From the NCBI GenBank assembly GCA_031769625.1, contig JAUIMM010000113.1, positions 11,876,501 to 11,940,500 of the forward strand: a DNA stretch of 64,000 bases, given 5' to 3'. Positions 53,010 through 64,000 of this stretch are shown here, piece by piece; position 1 is the stretch's first letter; each line of letters starts with the position of its first letter. A program made the translations under genes and the position numbers. The notes beneath the pieces are model-generated. The model had not been told where the DNA came from, did not search any database, and saw only the letters and a list, made by a program, of their open reading frames with translations. Source of the stretch: Taudactylus pleione. Its lineage: Eukaryota; Chordata; Amphibia; Anura; Myobatrachidae.

Positions 53010-53479
53010 GTTCACAGAAGATTAATAGAAGATTCTGTGTCAGTCACATGTCTCACTATTATGGGATAGACCACAGTATACTTTATTCAAAATTAAATTA
53101 CTTATTTTAAAAAAATGTTTTGGACCTACATTTGGGATTTAGATCTACTGGAACACCTATGAGTCTTGTTTCTTTAGCACCCTTAGGTGAGAGGACATCA
53201 GGAAGCATGTTTCAATGTTTGTTCCTTGTGTGTCACCCCAAAGCTCTGCTGAATTGTGCACAGTTATTGTGTATTGTGCTTTGGTTCATATAAAAAAAAA
53301 CACAACAATCGGCACATTAAATATGAGGTGAACAGGGGACAGAACACTGTGGCATAATGTGAACTAGGCGCACTACCAGAAAGGAGGATTAAAGAAGTAG
53401 CCGGGTGCGGGCCTTCGCAATAATAAAATGTTTTAATTCCTGGCCTTATAATAATTTAAACTTGAAATAACTGTTTATA
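53010..53479. other. Unassigned sequence
   Basis: No gene or element ends recognised between the MITE and the LINE fragment. Confidence 0.4.
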
Positions 53480-53880
53480 TAATAATGCTAGGTAGGCATA
53501 GGGGGGACATGATAGAAACGTTCAAATATATAAAGGGTTTTAACAAGGTAAAGGAATGAGACATTCTTCAAAGAAAGAGAAGTATTAGAAAAAGAGGACA
53601 TGTTCTAAAACTGGAAGGTGGTACGTTCAGGGGAAATTTGAGGAAAAATTACTTCACAGAAAGTGTAGTGGACAAGTGGAATAGCCTCCCATCAGAGGTG
53701 GTAGAGGCTAAGACAGTAGAGCAATTTAAACATGCATGGCATAGACATAAGCATATCCGTCAGAAGAAGTAAGGATCAATAAGGGTTGAGGTAATATATT
53801 TAAAAATGGTGCAGACTAGATGGGCCAAGTGGTTCTTATCTGCATTCAAATGCTATGTTTCTATGTTTCTCCTCTTCTTC
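53480..53880 (+). mobile_element. CR1-like LINE, 3' end
   Basis: Translation fragments GDMIETFKYIKGFNKV (after one indel), GHVLKLEGGTFRGNLRKNYF, VVDKWNSLPSEVVEAKTVEQ and FKHAWHRHK give the C-terminus of a CR1/L2-like reverse transcriptase. The 3' end has the usual TGGGCCAAGTGGTTCTTATC phrase and terminal ATGTTTCT repeats. A stop and frameshift make it inactive. The satellite array starts immediately after it. Confidence 0.85.
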
Positions 53881-54017
53881 TTAGAGGCTAAGATACAGGC
53901 CCCACTTGCTGGCACCAAAGAATATTTTTATTATACAGGCCTCAGATACAGGCCCCACTTGCACGTTACACAGAATATATTTTTTATACAGGCCTCAGAT
54001 ACAGGCCCCACTTGCAC

Positions 54018-57000
54018 GTTACACAGAATATATTTTTTATACAGGACTCAGATACAGGCCCCACTTGCACGTTACACAAAATATATTTTTTGTACAGCCC
54101 TCAGATACAGGCCCCACTTGCAGGCTAAACAGAAAATATTTTTTATACAGCACTCAGATACTGTCCCCACTTGCACGTTACACAGAATATATTTTTTATA
54201 CAGGCCTCAGATACAGGCCCCACTTGCACATTACACAGAATATATTTTTTATACAGGCCTCAGATACAGGCCCCACTTGCACGTTACACAGAATATATTT
54301 TTTATACAGGCCGCAGATACAGGCCCCACATGCACGTTACACAGAATATATTTTTTACACAGCCCTCAGGCAAAGGCCCCACTTGCAGGCTACACAGAAT
54401 ATATTTTTTATACAGCACTCAGATACTGTCCCCACTTGCACGTTACACAGAATATATTTTTTATACAGGACTCAGATACAGGCCCCACTTGCACGTTACA
54501 CAGAAATTTTTTTTTATACAGGCCTCACTTGCACGTTACACAGAATATATTTTTTATACAGGCCTCAGATACAGGCAACACTTGCAGGCTACACAGAATA
54601 TATTTTTTATACAGGCCTCAGATACAGGCCCCACTTGCAGGCTACACAGATTATATATTTTTTATATAGGCCTCATTTACAGGCCCCACTTGCAGGCTAC
54701 ACAGAATAAATTTTTTATACAGGCCTCATGTACAGGCCACACTTGGTGGCAACACAGAATATATTTTTTATACAGCACTCAGATACTGTCCCCACTTGCA
54801 CGTAACACAGAATATATTTTTTATACAGGCATCAGATACAGGCCCCACTTGCAGGCTACACAGAATATATTTTTTATACAGGCCTCATATACAGGCCCCA
54901 CTTGGTGGCTACACAGAATATAATTTTTATACAGCCCTCAGATACTGTCTCCACTTGCAGGCTATGAAGAATATATTTATTATACAGCCCTCAGATACTG
55001 TCCCCACTTGCAGGCTATACAGAATATATTTATTATACAGCCCTCAGATACTGTCCCCACTTGCAGGCTACACAGAATATATTTTTTTTACAGGCCTCAG
55101 ACACAGGCCCCACTTGCTGTCTCCACAGAATATATTTTTTAATACAGCCCTCAGATACTGTCCCCACTTGCAGGCTATACAGAATATATTTATTATACAG
55201 CCCTCAGATACTGTCCCCACTTGCACGTAACACAGAATATATTTTTTATACAGGCATCAGATACAGGCACCACTTGCAGGCTACACAGAATATATTTTTT
55301 ATACAGGCCTCATATACAGGCCCCACTTGGTGGCTACACAGAATATAATTTTTATACAGCCCTCAGATACTGTCTCCACTTGCAGGCTATGAAGAATATA
55401 TTTATTATACAGCCCTCAGATACTGTCCCCACTTGCAGGCTATACAGAATATATTTATTATACAGCCCTCAGATACTGTCCCCACTTGCAGGCTACACAG
55501 AATATATTTTTTTTACAGGCCTCAGATACAGGCCCCACTTGCTGTCTACACAGAATATATTTTTTAATACAGCCCTCAGATACTGTCCCCACTTGCAGGC
55601 AATACAGAATATATTTATTATACAGCCCTCAGATACTGTCCCAACTTGTAGACTATACAGAATATATTTATTATACAGCCCTTAGACATAGGCCCCACTT
55701 GCAGGCTACACAGAATATATTTTGTTACAGTCCTCAGATACTGTCCCCATTTGCTGGCTACACAGAATATATTTATTATACAGCCCTCAGATACAGGCCC
55801 CACTTGCAGGCTACACAGAATATATATTTTATACAGCACTCAGATACTGTCCCCAATTGGAGGTTACAAAGATTATATTTTTTATACAGGCCTCAGATAC
55901 AGGCCCCACTTGCAGGCTACACAGAATATATTTTTTATACAGGCTTCAGATACAGGCCCCACTTGCACGTTACACAGAATATATTTTTTATACAGGCCTC
56001 AGAAACAGGCCCCATTTGCACATTACACAGAATATATTTTTTATACAGCCCTCAGATACAGGCCCCACTTGCAGGCTACACAGAATATATTTTTTATACA
56101 GCACTCAGATACTGTCCCCACTTGTACATTACACAAAATATATTTTTTATACAGGCCTCAGATACAGACCCCACTTGCAGGCTAAACAGAATTTATTTTT
56201 TATACAGGCCGCAGATACAGGCCCCACTTGCAGGCTACACAGAATATATTTTTTATATAGGCCTCCGATACAGGCCCCACTTGCAGGCTACACAGAATAT
56301 ATTTTTTATACAGCACTCAGATACTGTCCCCACTTGCACATTACACAGAATATATTTTTTATACAGGCCTCAGATACAAGCCCCACTTGGAGACTACACA
56401 GAATATATTTTTTATATAGGCCTCATTTACAGGCCTCACTTGCAGGCTACAGAGAATATATTTTTTATACAGGCCTCATATACAGGCCACACTTGGTGGC
56501 AACACAGAATATATTTTTTATACAGCACTCAGATACTGTCCCCACTTGCACGTAACACAGAATATATTTTTTATACAGGCATCAGATACAGGCCCCTCTT
56601 GCAGGCTACACAGAATATATTTTTTATACAGGCCTCATATACAGGCCCCACTTGCAGGCTACACAGAATATATTTTTTATACAGGCCTCATATACAGGCC
56701 CCACTTGGTGTCTACACAGAATATAATTTTTATACAGCCCTCAGATACTGTCCCCACTTGCAGGCTATGAAGAATATATTTATTATACAGCCCTCAGATA
56801 CTGTCCCCACTTGCAGGCTATACAGAATATATTTATTATACAGCCCTTAGACACAGGCCCCACTTGCAGGCTACACAGAATATATTTTTTATACAGCACT
56901 CAGATACTGTCACCACTTGCATGTTACACAGAATATATTTTTTATACAGGCCTCAGATCCAGGCCCTACTTGCAGGCTACACAGAATATATTTTTTATAC

Positions 57001-58885
57001 AGTCCTCAGATACAGGCCCCACTTGCAGGCTACACAGAATATTTTTTATACAGCACTCAGATATTGTCCCCATTTGCACGTTACACAGAATACATTTTTT
57101 ATACAGGCACTCAGATACAGGCCCACTTGCAGGCTACACAGAATATATTTATTATACAGCATGCAGATACTGTCCCCACTTGCATGATACACAGAATATA
57201 TTTTTTAATACAGGCCTCAGATACAGGCCCCACTTGCAGGCTACACAGAATACATTTTTTATACAGGACTCAGATACAGGCCCCACTTGCAGGCTACATA
57301 GAATAAATTTTTTATACAGCCCTTACACAGAGGCCCCACTTGCAGGCTACACAGAATATATTTTGTTACAGTCCTCAGATCCAGGCCCTACTTGCAGGCT
57401 ACACAGAATATATTTTCTATACAGGCCTCAGATACAGGCCCCACTTGCTGGCTACACAGAAAATATTTTTTATACAGCCCTCAGATACTGTCCCCACTTG
57501 CAGGCTATACAGAATATATTTATTGTACAGCCCTCAGATACTGTCCCCACTTGCAGGCTACACAGAATATATTTATTATACAGCCATTAGACACAGGCCC
57601 CACTTGCAGGCTACACAGAATATATTTTGTTACAGTCCTCAGATACTGTCCCCATTTGCTGGCTACACAGAATAAATTTTTTTTTATACAGGCCTCAGAT
57701 ACAGGCCCCACTTGCAGGCTACACAGAATATATTTTTTATTCAGGCCTCAGATACAGGCCCTACTTGCAGGCTACACAGAATATATTTTTTATACAGGCC
57801 TCAGATACAGGCCCCACTTGCAGGCTACAGAGAATATATTTTATATACAGCACTCAGATACTGTTCCCACTTGCACCTTACACAGAATATCTTTTTTATA
57901 CAGCCCTCAGATACAGGCCCCACTTGAAGGCTACACAGAATATATTTTTTTTACAGCACTCAGATACTGTCCCCACTTGCACGTTACACAGAATATATTT
58001 TTTATACAGGCCTCAGATACAGGCCCCACTTGCAGGCTACACAGAATATATTTTTTATACAGGCTTCAGATACAGGCTCCACTTGCAGGCTACACAGAAT
58101 ATATTTTTTATACAGCACTCAGATACTGTCCCCACTTGCACATTTCACAGAATATATTTTTTATAAATGCCTCAGATACAGGCCCCACTTGCAGTCTACA
58201 CAGAATATATATTTTTTACAGGCCTCATATACAGACCCCACTTGGTGGTAACACAGAATATATTTTTTATACAGCCCTCAGATACTCTAATCACTTGCTG
58301 GCGATACAGAATATATTTATTATACAGCCCTCAGATACTGTCCCCACTTGCAGGCTACACAGAATATATTTTTTATACAGGCCTCAGATACAGGCCCCAC
58401 TTGCTGTCTCCACAGAATATATTTTTTAATACAGCCCTCAGATACTGTCCCCACTTGCAGGCTATACAGAATATATTTATTATACAGCCCTCAGATACTG
58501 TCCCCACTTGCAGGCTACACAGAATATATTTTGTTACAGTCCTCAGATACTGTCCCCATTTGCTGGCTACACAGAAAATATTTTTTATACTGGCCTCAGA
58601 TACAGGCCCCACTTGCAGGCTACACAGAATATATTTTTTATACAGGCCTTAGATACAGGCCCCACTTGCAGGCTACACAGAAAATATTTTTTATACAGGC
58701 CTCAGATACTGGCCCCACTTGCAGGCTACACAGAATATATTTTTTATACAGGCCTCAGATACAGGCCCCACTTGCAGGCTACACAGAATATATTTTTTAT
58801 ACAGGCTTCAGATACAGGCCCCACTTGCACATTACACAGAATATATTTTTTATACAGGCCTCAGAAACAGGCCCCATTTGCACGT
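54018..58885 (+). repeat. Higher-order satellite repeat, copy 1 (about 4866 bp)
   Basis: The ordered set of variant monomers in this span recurs 4866 bases downstream: 54171-54923 matches 59037-59789, 55486-56850 matches 60352-61716, and 56811-57590 matches 61677-62456. Only scattered single-base differences were seen. The left boundary is where the correspondence breaks, between about 53,960 and 54,020. Confidence 0.9.
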
Positions 58886-61800
58886 TACACAGAATATATT
58901 TTTTATACAGGACTCAGATACAGGCCCCACTTGCACGTTACACAAAATATATTTTTTGTACAGCCCTCAGATACAGGCCCCACTTGCAGGCTAAACAGAA
59001 AATATTTTTTATACAGCACTCAGATACTGTCCCCACTTGCACGTTACACAGAATATATTTTTTATACAGGCCTCAGATACAGGCCCCACTTGCACATTAC
59101 ACAGAATATATTTTTTATACAGGCCTCAGATACAGGCCCCACTTGCACGTTACACAGAATATATTTTTTATACAGGCCGCAGATACAGGCCCCACATGCA
59201 CGTTACACAGAATATATTTTTTACACAGCCCTCAGGTAAAGGCCCCACTTGCAGGCTACACAGAATATATTTTTTATACAGCACTCAGATTCTGTCCCCA
59301 CTTGCACGTTACACAGAATATATTTTTTATACAGGACTCAGATACAGGCCCCACTTGCACGTTACACAGAATTTTTTTTTTATACAGGCCTCACTTGCAC
59401 GTTACACAGAATATATTTTTTATACAGGCCTCAGATACAGGCAACACTTGCAGGCTACACAGAATATATTTTTTATACAGGCCTCAGATACAGGCCCCAC
59501 TTGCAGGCTACACAGATTATATATTTTTTATATAGGCCTCATTTACAGGCCCCACTTGCAGGCTACACAGAATAAATTTTTTATACAGGCCTCATGTACA
59601 GGCCACACTTGGTGGCAACACAGAATATATTTTTTATACAGCACTCAGATACTGTCCCCACTTGCACGTAACACAGAATATATTTTTTATACAGGCATCA
59701 GATACAGGCCCCACTTGCAGGCTACACAGAATATATTTTTTATACAGGCCTCATATACAGGCCCCACTTGGTGGCTACACAGAATATAATTTTTATACAG
59801 CCCTCAGATACTGTCTCCACTTGCAGGCTATGAAGAATATATTTATTATACAGCCCTCAGATACTGTCCCCACTTGCAGGCTATACAGAATATATTTATT
59901 ATACAGCCCTCAGATACTGTCCCCACTTGCAGGCTACACAGAATATATTTTTTTTACAGGCCTCAGACACAGGCCCCACTTGCTGTCTCCACAGAATATA
60001 TTTTTTAATACAGCCCTCAGATACTGTCCCCACTTGCAGGCTATACAGAATATATTTATTATACAGCCCTCAGATACTGTCCCCACTTGCACGTAACACA
60101 GAATATATTTTTTATACAGGCATCAGATACAGGCACCACTTGCAGGCTACACAGAATATATTTTTTATACAGGCCTCATATACAGGCCCCACTTGGTGGC
60201 TACACAGAATATAATTTTTATACAGCCCTCAGATACTGTCTCCACTTGCAGGCTATGAAGAATATATTTATTATACAGCCCTCAGATACTGTCCCCACTT
60301 GCAGGCTATACAGAATATATTTATTATACAGCCCTCAGATACTGTCCCCACTTGCAGGCTACACAGAATATATTTTTTTTACAGGCCTCAGATACAGGCC
60401 CCACTTGCTGTCTACACAGAATATATTTTTTAATACAGCCCTCAGATACTGTCCCCACTTGCAGGCAATACAGAATATATTTATTATACAGCCCTCAGAT
60501 ACTGTCCCAACTTGTAGACTATACAGAATATATTTATTATACAGCCCTTAGACATAGGCCCCACTTGCAGGCTACACAGAATATATTTTGTTACAGTCCT
60601 CAGATACTGTCCCCATTTGCTGGCTACACAGAATATATTTATTATACAGCCCTCAGATACAGGCCCCACTTGCAGGCTACACAGAATATATATTTTATAC
60701 AGCACTCAGATACTGTCCCCAATTGGAGGTTACAAAGATTATATTTTTTATACAGGCCTCAGATACAGGCCCCACTTGCAGGCTACACAGAATATATTTT
60801 TTATACAGGCTTCAGATACAGGCCCCACTTGCACGTTACACAGAATATATTTTTTATACAGGCCTCAGAAACAGGCCCCATTTGCACATTACACAGAATA
60901 TATTTTTTATACAGCCCTCAGATACAGGCCCCACTTGCAGGCTACACAGAATATATTTTTTATACAGCACTCAGATACTGTCCCCACTTGTACATTACAC
61001 AAAATATATTTTTTATACAGGCCTCAGATACAGACCCCACTTGCAGGCTAAACAGAATTTATTTTTTATACAGGCCGCAGATACAGGCCCCACTTGCAGG
61101 CTACACAGAATATATTTTTTATATAGGCCTCCGATACAGGCCCCACTTGCAGGCTACACAGAATATATTTTTTATACAGCACTCAGATACTGTCCCCACT
61201 TGCACATTACACAGAATATATTTTTTATACAGGCCTCAGATACAAGCCCCACTTGGAGACTACACAGAATATATTTTTTATATAGGCCTCATTTACAGGC
61301 CTCACTTGCAGGCTACAGAGAATATATTTTTTATACAGGCCTCATATACAGGCCACACTTGGTGGCAACACAGAATATATTTTTTATACAGCACTCAGAT
61401 ACTGTCCCCACTTGCACGTAACACAGAATATATTTTTTATACAGGCATCAGATACAGGCCCCTCTTGCAGGCTACACAGAATATATTTTTTATACAGGCC
61501 TCATATACAGGCCCCACTTGCAGGCTACACAGAATATATTTTTTATACAGGCCTCATATACAGGCCCCACTTGGTGTCTACACAGAATATAATTTTTATA
61601 CAGCCCTCAGATACTGTCCCCACTTGCAGGCTATGAAGAATATATTTATTATACAGCCCTCAGATACTGTCCCCACTTGCAGGCTATACAGAATATATTT
61701 ATTATACAGCCCTTAGACACAGGCCCCACTTGCAGGCTACACAGAATATATTTTTTATACAGCACTCAGATACTGTCACCACTTGCATGTTACACAGAAT

Positions 61801-64000
61801 ATATTTTTTATACAGGCCTCAGATCCAGGCCCTACTTGCAGGCTACACAGAATATATTTTTTATACAGTCCTCAGATACAGGCCCCACTTGCAGGCTACA
61901 CAGAATATTTTTTATACAGCACTCAGATATTGTCCCCATTTGCACGTTACACAGAATACATTTTTTATACAGGCACTCAGATACAGGCCCACTTGCAGGC
62001 TACACAGAATATATTTATTATACAGCATGCAGATACTGTCCCCACTTGCATGATACACAGAATATATTTTTTAATACAGGCCTCAGATACAGGCCCCACT
62101 TGCAGGCTACACAGAATACATTTTTTATACAGGACTCAGATACAGGCCCCACTTGCAGGCTACATAGAATAAATTTTTTATACAGCCCTTACACAGAGGC
62201 CCCACTTGCAGGCTACACAGAATATATTTTGTTACAGTCCTCAGATCCAGGCCCTACTTGCAGGCTACACAGAATATATTTTCTATACAGGCCTCAGATA
62301 CAGGCCCCACTTGCTGGCTACACAGAAAATATTTTTTATACAGCCCTCAGATACTGTCCCCACTTGCAGGCTATACAGAATATATTTATTGTACAGCCCT
62401 CAGATACTGTCCCCACTTGCAGGCTACACAGAATATATTTATTATACAGCCATTAGACACAGGCCCCACTTGCAGGCTACACAGAATATATTTTGTTACA
62501 GTCCTCAGATACTGTCCCCATTTGCTGGCTACACAGAATAAATTTTTTTTTATACAGGCCTCAGATACAGGCCCCACTTGCAGGCTACACAGAATATATT
62601 TTTTATTCAGGCCTCAGATACAGGCCCTACTTGCAGGCTACACAGAATATATTTTTTATACAGGCCTCAGATACAGGCCCCACTTGCAGGCTACAGAGAA
62701 TATATTTTATATACAGCACTCAGATACTGTTCCCACTTGCACATTACACAGAATATATTTTTTATATAGGCCTCAGATACAGGCCCAACTTGCAGGCTAC
62801 ACAGAAGATATTTTTTATACAGCACGCAGATACTGTCCCCTCTTGCATGTTACACAGAATATATTTTTTATACAGGCCTCAGATACAGTCCCCACTTGCA
62901 GGCTACACAGAATATATTTTTTATACAGGCCTCAGATACAGGCCCCACTTGCAGGCTACTCAGAATATATTTTTTATAGAGGACTCAGATACAGGCCCCA
63001 CTTGCACGTTACACAGAGTATATTTTTTATACAGGCCTCAGATACAGGCCCCACTTGCACCTTACACAGAATATCTTTTTTATACAGCCCTCAGATACAG
63101 GCCCCACTTGAAGGCTACACAGAATATATTTTTTTTACAGCACTCAGATACTGTCCCCACTTGCACGTTACACAGAATATATTTTTTATACAGGCCTCAG
63201 ATACAGGCCCCACTTGCAGGCTACACAGAATATATTTTTTATACAGGCTTCAGATACAGGCTCCACTTGCAGGCTACACAGAATATATTTTTTATACAGC
63301 ACTCAGATACTGTCCCCACTTGCACATTTCACAGAATATATTTTTTATACATGCCTCAGATACAGGCCCCACTTGCAGTCTACACAGAATATATTTTTTT
63401 TACAGGCCTCATATACAGGCCCCACTTGGTGGTAACACAGAATATATTTTTTATACAGCCCTCAGATACTCTAATCACTTGCTGGCTATACAGAATATAT
63501 TTATTATACAGCCCTCAGATACTGTCCCCACTTGCAGGCTACACAGAATATATTTTTTATACAGGCCTCAGATACAGGCCCCACTTGCTGTCTCCACAGA
63601 ATATATTTTTTAATACAGCCCTCAGATACTGTCCCCACTTGCAGGCTATACAGAATATATTTATTATACAGCCCTCAGATACTGTCCCCACTTGCAGGCT
63701 ACACAGAATATATTTTGTTACAGTCCTCAGATACTGTCCCCATTTGCTGGCTACACAGAAAATATTTTTTATACTGGCCTCAGATACAGGCCCCACTTGC
63801 AGGCTACACAGAATATATTTTTTATACAGGCCTTAGATACAGGCCCCACTTGCAGGCTACACAGAATATATTTTTTATACAGGCCTCAGATACTGGCCCC
63901 ACTTGCAGGCTACACAGAATATATTTTTTATACAGGCCTCAGATACAGGCCCCACTTGCAGGCTACACAGAATATATTTTTTATACAGGCTTCAGATACA
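58886..64000 (+). repeat. Higher-order satellite repeat, copy 2, with a 318-bp (6-monomer) insertion
   Basis: It follows copy 1 directly and keeps the 4866-base offset up to about 62,740. From about 63,060 the offset becomes 5184, an addition of 318 bases, exactly six 53-bp monomers. The copy reaches nearly to the window end, so a third copy may begin just beyond it. Confidence 0.9.

Larger units (their letters stand above)
53886..64000 (+). repeat. 53-bp satellite array, about 190 monomers, continues past window
   Basis: The monomer runs ACAGGCCTCAGATACAGGCC, CCACTTGCAGGCTACACAGA, ATATATTTTTTAT. Recurrent variants are CAGCACTCAGATACTGTCC, CCCTCAGATACTGTCC, GCACGTTACAC for GCAGGCTACAC, and ATTTATTAT. 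The + strand monomer has no stop in any of the three frames, and 53 is not divisible by three, so a translation cycles through all frames with a 53-residue period. This produces open frames up to 454 codons that I reject as genes. A higher-order repeat is described separately. Confidence 0.96.

Noticed and set aside
53806..63836. Many long open frames (up to 454 codons) in the right-hand 10 kb
   Set aside because: All are translations of the 53-bp satellite, which lacks stops in three frames; no start context, splice sites or domains.
53886..64000. CRISPR-like regular repeats
   Set aside because: Repeats are contiguous with no unique spacers, and the surrounding elements are clearly vertebrate.

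Overview
The window is non-coding-rich vertebrate DNA made almost entirely of mobile elements at several stages of decay. The mix of elements (PIF/Harbinger and hAT DNA transposons with many MITEs, a Tc1/mariner relic, CR1- and L2-like LINE 3' ends, AT microsatellites, a long satellite) points to a large amphibian genome, most probably a frog. That is inference from repeat content, since no host protein here is diagnostic. I saw no rRNA, tRNA, CRISPR or bacterial-type features.

Layout. 0-15.6 kb is gene-free: Harbinger-type MITEs with 3-bp target-site duplications (TSDs), hAT-like elements with 8-bp TSDs that carry CCCTAA/TTAGGG-like minisatellites, and other small inverted-repeat elements. 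15,645-23,070 is a near-complete 7.4-kb Harbinger transposon flanked by AAA/AAA. It holds a 4-exon Myb/SANT gene (-), a 48-bp tandem array, a two-exon DDE transposase (+, one in-frame stop) and a second SANT-like gene (-). 23.2-30.8 kb is an old ZBED-type hAT relic invaded by at least four later elements. 30.9-35.2 kb has further MITEs and a Tc1 copy split by an inversion. 37,344-40,743 and 45,564-51,637 are two copies of one young hAT family in opposite orientation, each with a perfect 8-bp TSD. The second has an intact 1038-codon transposase; the first is an internally deleted, frameshifted derivative. 40,803-52,061 (+) is a candidate 4-exon host gene for a small coiled-coil protein; its introns contain the full hAT copy and several other repeats. 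53,886-64,000 is a 53-bp satellite that runs off the window and is organised in a ~4.87-kb higher-order repeat.

Most unusual signal: four dispersed Harbinger-type MITEs (4195-4649, 6067-6320, 30866-31401, 52510-53006) are built as a chain of up to eight consecutive hairpins in conserved order. Several stems differ between copies by paired, compensating changes on both arms. Their ends match the ends of the 7.4-kb Harbinger element, which is therefore the natural candidate for their mobilising partner. All coordinates and splice joins were read by eye; no database search was possible.
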